Positions 1-9,291 of a DNA stretch of 64,000 nt are shown piece by piece (positions within the stretch are counted from its first letter, which is position 1; the number at the start of each line of letters is the position of its first letter). Made by a program: the position numbers and the translations under genes. The stretch is taken from positions 2,831,365-2,895,364 of the forward strand of contig NZ_MWQN01000001.1 of the NCBI RefSeq assembly GCF_002024165.1, read 5' to 3'. The DNA is from Embleya scabrispora (lineage in GTDB: Bacteria > Actinomycetota > Actinomycetes > Streptomycetales > Streptomycetaceae). The notes under the pieces were generated by a model. It was not told where the DNA came from, made no database searches, and worked only from the letters and a program-made list of their open reading frames with translations.

Positions 1-335
1 ACGTGGACCTCGGCGCCGTAGGACTCCATGGTGCGCCGGGTCACTTCGTTGCACCGCGAGTCGGTCACGCACAGGAACCGGAAGCCCCTGTTCGCGGCGA
101 GCACGCTCAGGGCGACGCCCATGTTCCCGGACGAGGACTCCACCAGGGTCGAGCCGGGGCCGAGGACACCCGCGGCCTCCGCCTGCGCGACCATCTCACG
201 GGCCGCCTTCAGCTTGATCGATCCGGCGAAGTTGAATCCCTCGACCTTCAGAAAGAGACGGCGCCCGAAGAGCGGCTGTAAATTCACGAAGAGGTCGCTG
301 ACCTCGAATTCATGTGACGCGGAAATAACCGGCAC
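1..335 (-). CDS. sbnA: SbnA-like 2,3-diaminopropionate synthase (PLP cysteine-synthase family), N-terminal part
   Basis: The gene runs off the left edge of the window; only about 111 N-terminal residues are present. The start is GTG at 335, with AGGAG six bases upstream. The protein opens VPVISASHEFEVSDLFV and carries FNFAGSIKLKAA near residues 34-45, which contains the PLP-binding lysine, followed by VESSSGNMGVAL, the phosphate-cradle region. This is the pattern of the SbnA subgroup of the cysteine synthase/OASS family. In that family the enzyme joins O-phosphoserine and glutamate into an intermediate that SbnB oxidises to L-2,3-diaminopropionate. It is divergent from the NRPS and shares its promoter region, so the peptide product probably contains diaminopropionate or a derivative. 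An ordinary cysteine synthase is less likely given this N-terminus. The partner SbnB gene would lie outside the window. Confidence 0.82.
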   Translation of the reverse strand, partial: MPVISASHEFEVSDLFVNLQPLFGRRLFLKVEGFNFAGSIKLKAAREMVAQAEAAGVLGPGSTLVESSSGNMGVALSVLAANRGFRFLCVTDSRCNEVTRRTMESYGAEVH

Positions 336-392
336 TGGCGACTCCTGGCCCTCGGCAACCCATTAGCCTGGACGGCCAGCCTCTCGCCGCGC

Positions 393-421
393 GCTGACGA
401 GGTGCTGACGGACTGCTGACG
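393..421 (-). promoter_or_regulatory. SARP-type operator: three heptamer repeats at 11-bp spacing (sbnA-like side)
   Basis: GCTGACG occurs at 393-399, 404-410 and 415-421, exactly 11 bp apart on the plus strand. Read on the minus strand the unit is CGTCAGC, facing the sbnA-like gene. Heptamer direct repeats with one-helical-turn periodicity close to the -10 box are the known architecture of SARP (OmpR-like) binding sites. No convincing -10 is visible, only weak matches about 10 bp downstream on the minus strand. Confidence 0.65.
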
Positions 422-460
422 AGGGCGGCGTCACGAGCGCCCCGCCCACCTCGGAAGATG

Positions 461-516
461 CGTCAGCGGCCCGTCAGTTATCGGTCACTTGAGTGTCAGT
501 GCGATCGGCCTATGTT
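461..516 (+). promoter_or_regulatory. SARP-type operator and -10 box of the NRPS promoter
   Basis: Four heptamers in direct orientation start at 461 (CGTCAGC), 472 (CGTCAGT), 483 (GGTCACT) and 494 (TGTCAGT), with GTCA cores exactly 11 bp apart. A -10-like TATGTT follows at 511-516, about 8-10 bp after the last repeat depending on how the heptamer is framed. This matches how SARP activators sit over the -35 region. The promoter would start transcription near 523, just ahead of GAGGAG at 545-550 and the TTG start at 557. Confidence 0.7.
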
Positions 517-556
517 TGTCATTCCGCCCGTCCAGCCCTTCCGCGAGGAGTCCGGT

Positions 557-3500
557 TTGAATCGGCCGTCCGCGATCAGCGAAGTCCTCTCGCTCTCGCC
601 GCTGCAACAGGGACTGCTCTTTCTTTCGGAGTACGACCGCGAGGGAACGGATGTCTACACCATCCAGCTGGTGCTCGATTTCCGGGAGACGACCGACGCC
701 ACGGCGCTGCGCGCCGCGGCGACCGCGCTGCTGGAGCGCCACTCGAATTTGAGGGCATGCTTCCGCCACCGCAAGAACGGCGAGGCGATCCAGATGATCC
801 CCAAGTCGGTGGTGCTGCCGTGGCACGAGGTGGAGGTGGTCGGCGCCGGGAGCGGACGGGACGCGTCGGTGGAGGCCGAGTTCGACCGGGTGGCCGAACA
901 GGACCGGCTGCGCCGCTTCGATCTGGCCCGGCCGCCGCTGCACCGGTTCACCCTGATCCGGGCGGACGACGGGCGCTGCCGCCTGGTGTGGACGGTGCAC
1001 CACATCCTGGTGGACGGCTGGTCCATGGTCTCGCTGATCGGCGAACTGAGCGCGCTGGTCGAGGAGTCGAAGTCGGGATCCGCTCACTCCTCGCCGGCCT
1101 CGGCCTCCTACCACGCCTACCTGGCCTGGCTCGGCGCGCAGGACAAGGCCGCCGCCCGGCAGGCCTGGGCGCGGGCGCTGGCCGGTGTCACCGAGCCGAC
1201 GCGGCTGGTCCCGGTGGGCCACGCCCACACCGAGGGCCGGGGCGCGCTGCCCGAGTCGGTTCCGCTCGACCTCTCCCCCGAAGTCTCCGCCGACCTCGTC
1301 CGGTTCGCCCGCTCGCGCGGCCTGACCGTCAACGCGGTGGTGCAGGGCTGCTGGGCGCTGCTCCTGTCCAGGTCGACCGGCCAGGACACGGTGCTGTTCG
1401 GCGCCGTGACGTCGGGCAGGCCGGCCCAGATCCCCGATGTCGAGCACATGGTGGGCCTGTTCGCCAATACGCTGCCGGTCCGCGTCGACGTCGACCCGGC
1501 CCGTACTCCGGCCGAGCTCTTCGCCGCGGTGCAGCGGGCCCAGGCCGAGCTGCTGCCGCACGAGCACCTGACGTTGGCCGAGGTGCAGCAGCTCACCTCC
1601 GTACGCGGTGAACTCTTCGACACGGCGCTGATGTTCCAGAACTATCCGATGGGGCCGATGCCGCACACCGCGGCCGCCGGCTCCCTGGTGAGCGGTGTCG
1701 ACATCCGCTCCGCCACCCACTACCCGATCACCCTCACGGTCTTTCCCGGCACCCCGCTCGGCCTCGCGGTCAATCATCGGCCCGGGGCGGTCACGCGCGC
1801 CGAGGCCCACCGGGTCGGTCGGCGCTTCGCGCGGCTCCTGGAGTCCGCCGTCGCCCGGCCCGACGTGCCGTGCGGCCGACTCGACATCCTGGACCGGGCG
1901 GAGCGGGCGCACATCGTCGACGGGCGCAACGACACCGGGGTACCGCTCCCCGGCCACTGGCTGGCGCCGCTCCTGGACGCCCGGGCCGAGCACACCCCGC
2001 ACGCGCCCGCCGTCAGCTGCGGTGACGAGCGGCTCGACTACTCCGAACTCATCGCCAGAGCCGACGAGTTGGCCCGTGCGCTGCGCGCGGCCGGCGCGGG
2101 CCCGGAGCGCACGGTGGCCATCGCGCTCGACCGGTCCTGCGCCCTTGTCGTCGCCGCCCTGGCCGTGCTCAAGTCCGGTGCGGCCTATCTGCCGCTCGAC
2201 CCCGACTACCCCGCCGACCGGCTGCGCTACATGCTGGCGGACGCCGCCCCCGTGGTGACCCTCACCGACCGACGGGTGCGCGCACTGCTCATGGGCGACG
2301 GCGAGACGAGCACGGGGCGGTGGTGGGCTCTCGACGAGCCGGGGTCGGTGCCCACCGCGCCCGTCGTTCCCGGGGAGGGGCCCCTGCCGGCCCCGCACGC
2401 CGACCACCCGGCGTACGTGATCTACACCTCGGGCTCGACCGGCCGCCCCAAGGGCGTCGTCGTGCCGCACGGCGCGCTGACCAACCTGGTCCACGACATG
2501 GTCGGGCGCTTCGCGGTGACCGCCCGGGACCGGTTCCTCGCGGTCACCACGTTCGGCTTCGACATCGCGAACCTGGAGCTGTTCGTACCGCTCGCGGCCG
2601 GCGCCGAACTGCTCGTCGCCGCCCGCGAGACCGTACGCGACCCGGCCGCCCTCGCCGCCGCCGTCACCGACCTCGGCGCCACCCTGATGCAGGCCACCCC
2701 CAGCCTGTGGGAGTCCCTCGCCGCCGACCACGCCCCCCGGCTCGCGGGTCTGCGGGCCCTGGTGGGCGGCGAGGCGCTGCCCGAGCCGTTGGCGCGCACG
2801 CTCACCGCGCACTGCGCGTCCGTGACCAACGTGTACGGCCCGACCGAGACGACGATCTGGTCGACGGCCGCGCCCCTCACGGCGGACACCTCGACGCGTC
2901 CCGGCCCGCCCCCCATCGGCGGCCCCCTGGCCAACACGCGCGTGTACGTCCTCGACGGCGCCCTGCGCCCGGTGCCCGACGGCACCTTCGGCGAGCTGTA
3001 CATCGCCGGATCCGGGCTCGCCCGCGGCTACCTCAACCGGCCGGGCCTGACCGCGGAGCGCTTCGTCGCCGACCCGTTCGCGCCGCGCGGCGCGCGCATG
3101 TACCGCACCGGGGACGTGGTCCGCTGGGACGGCACCGGCGGCGCCCTGGAGTACTCGGGGCGCAGCGACCACCAGGTCAAGATCCGCGGCCACCGCGTCG
3201 AGCTCGGCGAGATCGAGTCCGTGCTCGCCGCGCAACCCGGTGTCCGGCAGGCCGCCGTGACGGCCGCCGCCGACCGGGCGGGACACACCCGCCTGGTCGC
3301 CTATGTCGTACCGGCGGGGACCGACATCGACCGGCTGCGGGAGCGGGTCGCTTCGGTGCTGCCCACGCACATGGTCCCCGCCGTGTACGTTCCCCTGGAC
3401 GCGCTGCCGCTGACCCCGAACGGCAAGACCGACCGCAAGGCGCTGCCCGCGCCGGCCGACGAGCGGGCGGGTACCGGACGGGCGCCCGTGGGCGAACACG

Positions 3501-6500
3501 AGGAACTGCTGTGCGCGGTCTTCGCGGCGGCGCTCGGGCTCGAACGCGTCGGCGCCGACGACGACTTCTTCGCCCTGGGCGGCCACTCGCTGTCCGCGAC
3601 CACGGTCACCAACCGGCTGCGCGCGGCCCTGGGCGTGGACGTCCCGGTGCGGTCCCTGTTCGACGCCCGCACGGCCGAGGCGCTGGCCCGCACGCTGTCC
3701 CCGGCACTCGCCGGTGTCGACGCCGGACCGGCCGCCGGCGACGTGCGCTCCGCGACGGTGTCCCGTACCCGACGCCCCGTGTTGCGCGTCGTACCGGGCC
3801 GCCCCTCGTCGGTGCTCCTGTCGTACGCGCAGGAGCGCCTGTGGTTTCTGGACAAGATGGACGGCCCGTCGGGCACCTACAACATCCCGCTGGCCGTGCG
3901 CCTCACCGGCCCGCTCGACGCCGACGCGATGACGGCTGCCGTACGTGACGTGGTGGCCCGACACGAGAGCCTGCGCACCGTGTTCGCGGAGGCCGACGGG
4001 CTGCCCTCGCAGTTGATCCTGTCCGCCGACGAGGCGGACCGCGCGGGTGCGCGCCTGGTCCACGTCGATCTGCCGGACTCGAAACCGGCCGGTCCGACCG
4101 CGGCCACGGAAGCCGCGCTCGCCGCCGCGCTCGCCGCCGAGGCCGCCCACCCCTTCGAGCTGTCCGCGCAGGTTCCCCTGCGGGTCCGGCTGTTCACGAT
4201 CGGGCCCGACTGCCACGTGCTCGCGCTGACGGTGCATCACATCGCGGCCGACGGCTGGTCGCTCGGCCCGCTCACCCGCGATCTCGCCGACGCCTACGCG
4301 GCGCGGCTCGCGGGCGGCGCCCCGCGGTGGGAGCCGCTGCCCGCGCAGTACGCCGACTACGCCCTGTGGCAGCGGGAGCTGCTCGGTTCCAAGGCCGACG
4401 CGGACAGCCTGGTCGCCACCGAACTGGCGCACTGGCGCGAGACGTTGGCGGGCATCCCCGAGGAGCTGGACCTGCCCACCGACTTCCCGCGCCCGGCGCG
4501 GGCCGGTTCCCGCGGCTCGGAGGTCGCGTGCGCGGTGCCCGCCGACGTGCACGCGCGGCTCGCGGACCTGGCGCGCCGCAACGGCGCCAGCCTCTTCATG
4601 GCGGTCCAGGCCGGACTCGCCGCCCTGCTCACCCGATTGGGCGCGGGCACCGACATCCCCCTGGGCAGCGCGGTCGCGGGGCGCAGCGACGACGCGGTCC
4701 GCGATCTCGTCGGCTTCTTCGTCAATACGCTCGTGCTGCGCACCGACACCGGGGGCGACCCCACCTTCGGCGCTCTGCTCTCGCGCGTACGGGAGACCGA
4801 TCTGACCGCGTACGCGCACGCCGAGTTGCCCTTCGAGCATCTCGTCGAGGAGCTCAACCCGGTGCGCTCGATGGCCCGGCAGCCGCTCTTCCAGGTGATG
4901 CTCGCATTCGAGAACAACACGGACCCGCTGCCCGGACTGTCGGGGATTTCGGCCGCGGTCGAGCCGATCGGCACGGTGACGGCGAAATTCGACCTCTCCT
5001 TCCACGTGACGGAGCAAACGACCGCGGACGGCACGCCGGACGGCCTCGACCTCCGCCTGCACTACCGCGAGGACCTGTTCACGGAGGCGACGGCCGATCG
5101 CCTCGCGCGGGCCCTCGCCACCCTCCTCGGCTCCGCGGCACGCGCTCCCCACTCCCCCCTCAGCGCCCTGGACCTGCTCACCGCCGACGAGCGCCGCACG
5201 CTCTTGTCGGACCGGAGCGGACGCCTCGTCCCGCGGCCCCCGGTCACGCTCCCGGCCCTGTTCGAGGCGTACGCGGCCCAGGCCCCGGATCATCCGGCGC
5301 TGGTCACCCCCGACGGCGTACCCGCCGGCTCCGGCTCCGTACGGCTCACCTACGCGGAACTCGACACCACGGCGAACCGTCTCGCCCACCTGCTCCTGGC
5401 GCGCGGGATCGGCCCCGGGGACGTGGTCGCGCTGGCCCTGCCCCGGTCCGCGCGGATGGTCGTCGCGCTGCTCGCCGTCCTCAAGACCGGCGCGGCCTAT
5501 CTGCCCGTCGACCCCGCGTATCCCGCCGAGCGCATCGCGTACATGCTCCGGGACGCGGCGCCGGCCGCGGTGTTGACCGACGCGGCGATCGCCGACCGGC
5601 TCCCGGAATTGCCCGGCGGTGCCGTCCCCCTCGTCCTGGATGCCCCCGCCGTCCTGGCCGAGTCCGCCGACCGCCCCGGCACCGTCCCCACCGACGCCGA
5701 CCGCACCCGGGCGCTGACCCCGCGGGACACCGCGTACGTCATCTACACCTCGGGCTCGACCGGTCGCCCCAAGGGGGTGGCCGTACCGCACGCGGGGGCC
5801 GCCAACCTGGCCGCCAACCTGCGTACGGGCCTGGGCGCGGGGCCCGACACGCGGGTCCTGCAGTTCGCCTCGTTCAGCTTCGACGCCACCGTGTGGGAGC
5901 TGTGCGCCTCGCTGTTCTCGGGCGGCACCCTCGTCTTCGCCACCGACGACAGCCGGCTGTCCGGCGAACTGCTGGCCGAGCTGATCGCCGAGCACGACGT
6001 CAACCACGCGATCCTGCCACCCACCGTCGTCGCCGGCATCCCGGATGCCGCGGTGCTTCCCGAGGGCATGTGTCTGCTGGTCGGCGGCGAGGCCTGCCCG
6101 CCCGCCGTAAGCAATCGTTTCTGCCGGCACGTCGCCCTGCGCAACGCCTACGGCCCGACCGAGGCTTCGGTCTGCGCCACCTGGAGCGACCCGCTGACTC
6201 CGGAGGGCAGGCCGCCGATCGGACGGCCCCTGGACAACTTCCGGGTGTACGTCCTCGACGCCGGCCTGTCCCTGTCGCCCATCGGAGTCACCGGCGAGCT
6301 CTACATCGCCGGATCCGGCCTCGCCCACGGGTACCTGGGCCGCGCCGTCACCACCGCCGAGCGTTTCGTCGCGGACCCGTTCGGGCCGGCCGGCACCCGC
6401 ATGTACCGCACCGGCGACCTCGTGCGGTGGCGACCCGACGGCGCCCTGGACTACGTCGGCCGCTCCGACCACCAGGTCAAACTGCGCGGCTTCCGCATCG

Positions 6501-7774
6501 AGTTGGGGGAGATCGAGGCCACCCTCGTGCGCCACCCGGTGATCACCCAGGCCGCCGTCGCCGTCGTCCCCACGCCCACCGGGGAACCCCAACTGATCGG
6601 CTACGTCGTGCCCGTGCCCGGCGTCGCCGCCGTCGACGTGCCGGTGCTGCGCGCGTTCGCCGCCGAGACGCTGCCCGCGCACATGGTGCCCGTGTCCCTG
6701 GTCACGTTGCCCGCGCTGCCGTTGACGGCGAACGGCAAGCTCGACACCCGCGCGCTTGCGGCGGCGGGAACGGGCACCGCCGCCCCGGTACCGGTGCGCG
6801 CCCCGGGCACGGCCGCCGAGAAGGTCGTCGCCGGGGTCTTCGGCGAGATCCTCGGCCTCGAACAGGTGGACGTCGACGGGGACTTCTTCGCTCTGGGCGG
6901 CGACAGCCTGCGCTCGGTGCAGGTGGTCAGCCGCGCCGCGAAGGCCGGGCTCACGCTCTCGCTGGCCGATGTCTTCACCCACAAGACGGTGGCGGCCCTC
7001 GCCGCGGCGGCCCGGCCCACCACCCCGCGGGCCCCCGCCGCACTCCCGTCCGCCATGACCGCGCCGGTCCTGCCCATCCGGCCGGCCGGCACCGCGGAGC
7101 CCCTCTTCTGCGTGCACGGCGGGGTCGGCTTCGGGCTGCCGTACGCGGAGCTGGCCCCGCACATCGACGCGGCCCGGCCCGTGTACGCGCTGCAGTCCGA
7201 CGGCATCGCGGCGCACGGGGACGATGGGGAGCAACCCCGGGACGTGCCGGCGCTCGCGGCCACGTATGTGGCACGCGTCCGGCAGGTGCAGCCGCGGGGT
7301 CCCTACCATCTCCTGGGCTGGTCCTTCGGCGGTCTGGTCGCGCACGAGATGGCCGTCCAGCTCCAGGCCGCGGGGGAACACGTCGCGTTCCTCGCGGCGT
7401 TGGACATCTACCCCGTGGCCCCGCACGACCCGAACCCCTCCGACGAAGAGGTCCGCGCCGCCTTCCTCGAACACCACGCCGCGGGAGCCGCGATTCCGGA
7501 GGAGGAGCTGCGCCGGCTGACCGCGATCATGCGCCGGCACATCGACATGGCGAGGGTGTTCACGCCGGGCCGCTTCACCGGATCGCTGACCCTGTTCGTC
7601 GCCGCCGGCGAGCAGCGGGAAACCCCGGTCGCCGAACTCGTGGATCGCTGGCACCCGCACCTGGACGGACCACTCACGGTGCACGACGTGCCGTGCGACC
7701 ACGAGCGGATGCTCTCCCCCGAAGCCGCCCGGCAGATCGGCGCGGCCACCGACGCGGCCCTGAACCGGGCCTGA
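557..7774 (+). CDS. Dimodular nonribosomal peptide synthetase with terminal thioesterase (C-A-T-C-A-T-TE)
   Basis: The protein has 2405 residues. Domains by motif: C1 with HHILVDGW at about 148; A1 with [11 protein letters not shown] at about 622 and NVYGPTE at about 758; T1 with LGGHSL (Ser about 1011); C2 with HHIAADGW at about 1227; A2 with [11 protein letters not shown] at about 1730 and NAYGPTE at about 1863; T2 with LGGDSL (Ser about 2117); TE with GWSFGG (Ser about 2256). Aligning by eye to GrsA, the A1 pocket reads D-I-L-Q-L-G-V-I-W, close to known glycine codes. A2 reads D-A-W-I-L-G-A-V-C, a hydrophobic, Phe-like pocket I cannot assign firmly. C1 begins [10 protein letters not shown], resembling C domains that accept a D-configured upstream residue, so earlier modules should exist on another protein. 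Start TTG 557 has GAGGAG six bases upstream; in-frame ATGs at 458 and 512 lie within the probable promoter. TE releases the final peptide. Confidence 0.9.
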   Translation: MNRPSAISEVLSLSPLQQGLLFLSEYDREGTDVYTIQLVLDFRETTDATALRAAATALLERHSNLRACFRHRKNGEAIQMIPKSVVLPWHEVEVVGAGSGRDASVEAEFDRVAEQDRLRRFDLARPPLHRFTLIRADDGRCRLVWTVHHILVDGWSMVSLIGELSALVEESKSGSAHSSPASASYHAYLAWLGAQDKAAARQAWARALAGVTEPTRLVPVGHAHTEGRGALPESVPLDLSPEVSADLVRFARSRGLTVNAVVQGCWALLLSRSTGQDTVLFGAVTSGRPAQIPDVEHMVGLFANTLPVRVDVDPARTPAELFAAVQRAQAELLPHEHLTLAEVQQLTSVRGELFDTALMFQNYPMGPMPHTAAAGSLVSGVDIRSATHYPITLTVFPGTPLGLAVNHRPGAVTRAEAHRVGRRFARLLESAVARPDVPCGRLDILDRAERAHIVDGRNDTGVPLPGHWLAPLLDARAEHTPHAPAVSCGDERLDYSELIARADELARALRAAGAGPERTVAIALDRSCALVVAALAVLKSGAAYLPLDPDYPADRLRYMLADAAPVVTLTDRRVRALLMGDGETSTGRWWALDEPGSVPTAPVVPGEGPLPAPHADHPAYVIYTSGSTGRPKGVVVPHGALTNLVHDMVGRFAVTARDRFLAVTTFGFDIANLELFVPLAAGAELLVAARETVRDPAALAAAVTDLGATLMQATPSLWESLAADHAPRLAGLRALVGGEALPEPLARTLTAHCASVTNVYGPTETTIWSTAAPLTADTSTRPGPPPIGGPLANTRVYVLDGALRPVPDGTFGELYIAGSGLARGYLNRPGLTAERFVADPFAPRGARMYRTGDVVRWDGTGGALEYSGRSDHQVKIRGHRVELGEIESVLAAQPGVRQAAVTAAADRAGHTRLVAYVVPAGTDIDRLRERVASVLPTHMVPAVYVPLDALPLTPNGKTDRKALPAPADERAGTGRAPVGEHEELLCAVFAAALGLERVGADDDFFALGGHSLSATTVTNRLRAALGVDVPVRSLFDARTAEALARTLSPALAGVDAGPAAGDVRSATVSRTRRPVLRVVPGRPSSVLLSYAQERLWFLDKMDGPSGTYNIPLAVRLTGPLDADAMTAAVRDVVARHESLRTVFAEADGLPSQLILSADEADRAGARLVHVDLPDSKPAGPTAATEAALAAALAAEAAHPFELSAQVPLRVRLFTIGPDCHVLALTVHHIAADGWSLGPLTRDLADAYAARLAGGAPRWEPLPAQYADYALWQRELLGSKADADSLVATELAHWRETLAGIPEELDLPTDFPRPARAGSRGSEVACAVPADVHARLADLARRNGASLFMAVQAGLAALLTRLGAGTDIPLGSAVAGRSDDAVRDLVGFFVNTLVLRTDTGGDPTFGALLSRVRETDLTAYAHAELPFEHLVEELNPVRSMARQPLFQVMLAFENNTDPLPGLSGISAAVEPIGTVTAKFDLSFHVTEQTTADGTPDGLDLRLHYREDLFTEATADRLARALATLLGSAARAPHSPLSALDLLTADERRTLLSDRSGRLVPRPPVTLPALFEAYAAQAPDHPALVTPDGVPAGSGSVRLTYAELDTTANRLAHLLLARGIGPGDVVALALPRSARMVVALLAVLKTGAAYLPVDPAYPAERIAYMLRDAAPAAVLTDAAIADRLPELPGGAVPLVLDAPAVLAESADRPGTVPTDADRTRALTPRDTAYVIYTSGSTGRPKGVAVPHAGAANLAANLRTGLGAGPDTRVLQFASFSFDATVWELCASLFSGGTLVFATDDSRLSGELLAELIAEHDVNHAILPPTVVAGIPDAAVLPEGMCLLVGGEACPPAVSNRFCRHVALRNAYGPTEASVCATWSDPLTPEGRPPIGRPLDNFRVYVLDAGLSLSPIGVTGELYIAGSGLAHGYLGRAVTTAERFVADPFGPAGTRMYRTGDLVRWRPDGALDYVGRSDHQVKLRGFRIELGEIEATLVRHPVITQAAVAVVPTPTGEPQLIGYVVPVPGVAAVDVPVLRAFAAETLPAHMVPVSLVTLPALPLTANGKLDTRALAAAGTGTAAPVPVRAPGTAAEKVVAGVFGEILGLEQVDVDGDFFALGGDSLRSVQVVSRAAKAGLTLSLADVFTHKTVAALAAAARPTTPRAPAALPSAMTAPVLPIRPAGTAEPLFCVHGGVGFGLPYAELAPHIDAARPVYALQSDGIAAHGDDGEQPRDVPALAATYVARVRQVQPRGPYHLLGWSFGGLVAHEMAVQLQAAGEHVAFLAALDIYPVAPHDPNPSDEEVRAAFLEHHAAGAAIPEEELRRLTAIMRRHIDMARVFTPGRFTGSLTLFVAAGEQRETPVAELVDRWHPHLDGPLTVHDVPCDHERMLSPEAARQIGAATDAALNRA

Positions 7775-7783
7775 ACGCACGAG

Positions 7784-7810
7784 CGGCAGCTCCTCCGCGG
7801 GGAGCTGCCG
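7784..7810. terminator. Stem-loop between converging NRPS and SARP genes
   Basis: A perfect 10-bp stem (7784-7793 with 7801-7810) and a 7-base loop lie ten bases after the NRPS stop. There is no T-run, as is common in high-GC actinomycetes. Its position suggests it ends both converging transcripts. Confidence 0.6.
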
Positions 7811-7839
7811 GTATCAGTGACGAGTCGCCGTCTCGGCGC

Positions 7840-8598
7840 TCACAACGAAGGATCCTGCATCAGGATCGCCTGGTAGAGGTGGTGAAGGCGACTGTTCGGC
7901 TTGAGCCCCAGCTCCTGGTCGAGCCACTTGCGGGTGCGGTGGAAGACGTCGACGGCCTCGGACTGCCGTCCGCAGCGGTACAGGGCGATCATCAACTGCT
8001 CGCTGAACCGCTCGCGTTCGGGATACTGCGCGAGCAGTTGCTTGAGTTCGGCGACGACGGTCCCCGCCTCGCCGAGCTGGAGCTGGGCCGCGATGAGGTC
8101 TTCGCGCGCGGTCTTGCGCTGTTCGTCGAGGCGCAGCGCCACGGCCCGGCACCAGGGGCCGTCACTCGTGTCGAGCAGGGCCGGCCCGCGCCACATGCCG
8201 AGCGCCTCGCGCAGCAGATCCGTGGCCTCGTGCGGCCGGTCGACGACCAGGCCCGCGCCCTTGCCCGCCGTGTTCAAAAAGCGGTACGCGTCCACGGCGT
8301 CGGCGGGGATGTTCAGCGTGTAGCCGTTGTCCACCGTACGAATGAGCTCGTGGTCGGGTCCGCCGAGCCCTAATTCGGCCAGCGACCTGCGCACCCGCTT
8401 GACGTTCGCCTGTAACGCGTTGCGTGTGTTCTTGAGCGGTGCCTCACCCCACAGTTCGTCGATCAGCTCGTCGAAGGTGACCACCTGACCGATGTTGAGC
8501 GCGAGCATGGTGAGCATCACCCGGTTCTTCTTCGCGCGTATACCGACGGTTCTCTGACCGTCCCCTATCAGCAGCGGACCCAATATGGAGATGTACAC
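7840..8598 (-). CDS. SARP-family pathway activator containing a TTA codon
   Basis: The protein has 252 residues: an OmpR-like winged helix (residues 1 to about 95, with VTFDELIDELWG and the recognition region ALQANVKRVRRSL) followed by a bacterial transcriptional activation domain ending HLYQAILMQDPSL. This is the minimal SARP layout of the ActII-ORF4/DnrI/RedD type, without an ATPase domain. The start is GTG 8598 behind GGGGGAG; a TTG at 8601 is too close to the Shine-Dalgarno. Leu in the LAELGLGG stretch is encoded by TTA at 8373-8371, in frame, so translation should depend on the bldA leucyl-tRNA if this is a Streptomyces relative. SARPs bind 11-bp-spaced heptamers, and such arrays occur upstream of the NRPS, sbnA-like and PPTase genes here. 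It is the obvious candidate for binding them. Confidence 0.9.
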   Translation of the reverse strand: MYISILGPLLIGDGQRTVGIRAKKNRVMLTMLALNIGQVVTFDELIDELWGEAPLKNTRNALQANVKRVRRSLAELGLGGPDHELIRTVDNGYTLNIPADAVDAYRFLNTAGKGAGLVVDRPHEATDLLREALGMWRGPALLDTSDGPWCRAVALRLDEQRKTAREDLIAAQLQLGEAGTVVAELKQLLAQYPERERFSEQLMIALYRCGRQSEAVDVFHRTRKWLDQELGLKPNSRLHHLYQAILMQDPSL

Positions 8599-8733
8599 CA
8601 AACTCCCCCGTCTACCGTTGAATTCCAGTCACAAGCTGTTCTCTTGCAACCCCCGGCCCACCACATGGAACAACGGTCGACTCGTTCCGGGCGACCCGAA
8701 GGAGGGTAAGAATCCAGGTGGTATTCACGATGG

Positions 8734-9024
8734 TCAATTATCGGATACGCTTGACGGCTCCGATACTGTACCTTCGTACATGCTTTCGTAGACTTGCGCA
8801 ACCAGGCCCGCCTGAAGGCGGGATTCCACTTGTAGCTTGACCAGGATGTTTGCCACGTGCGCCTTTACGGTTCGCTCCGTGACGTCGAGTCGGGTGGCAA
8901 TGCCGCGGTTCGAATGTCCGGCCCCGAGGAGCGCGAAAACCTGTTTCTCGCGCCCGGAGAGCGCCCCGACCCGGGCAAGTTCGGTCTGCCAGCGCACCGA
9001 AGCAGGGCCGCTGTCGCTGTGCAT
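8734..9024 (-). CDS. Small LuxR/GerE-type transcriptional regulator
   Basis: The protein has 96 residues with a C-terminal LuxR-type helix-turn-helix (LSGREKQVFALL, then GIATRLDVTERTVKAHVANIL) at about residues 23-75. There is no receiver, autoinducer-binding or ATPase domain, so it is an orphan DNA-binding protein rather than a complete response regulator. The start is ATG 9024 with GGGGG a short distance upstream. It lies 135 bp upstream of the SARP gene on the same strand and may be co-transcribed with it or control it. The signal it answers to cannot be seen. The C-terminal tail is Ser-rich and carries no recognisable motif. Confidence 0.85.
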   Translation of the reverse strand: MHSDSGPASVRWQTELARVGALSGREKQVFALLGAGHSNRGIATRLDVTERTVKAHVANILVKLQVESRLQAGLVAQVYESMYEGTVSEPSSVSDN

Positions 9025-9224
9025 GAGTCACCCCCGTGATCGCCCCGCTTCCCGGTTGTGCGCACGTCGGAAGGCGCAGACCTCCGCCACGAGGCAGTTG
9101 ATCATGCGCCGCCGAACACGCATGCGATTCTATGTTTCTCGTCGGAATCCCCACACGGTTTACGGAACCCCCGGCTCGGCGGTTCAACGCGAGCGCCGCG
9201 ACTTTCCCGCGCGCGGGACGCACG

Positions 9225-9267
9225 AAAAGGTGGCCGGGGGCGGGCCGAAGCCCAGCCCCCGGCCACC
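9225..9267 (-). terminator. Rho-independent terminator of the MMPL gene
   Basis: A perfect 13-bp GC stem (9229-9241 with 9255-9267), 13-base loop, followed on the minus strand by TTTT (AAAA at 9225-9228). It sits just after the MMPL stop codon at 9292. Confidence 0.8.
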
Positions 9268-9291
9268 CGGAGCCCGACGCGCAAAGAGCGG

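Noticed and set aside
485-7780. A 2431-codon open frame on the minus strand opposite the NRPS
   Set aside because: It is the third-position mirror of a high-GC gene. Its product is low-complexity Arg/Gly/Asp with no domain, while the plus strand has all NRPS motifs.
4327-8373. A 1348-codon plus-strand frame running through the NRPS and into the SARP region
   Set aside because: The product is Arg/Pro/Gly-rich with no motif and overlaps two well-supported genes.
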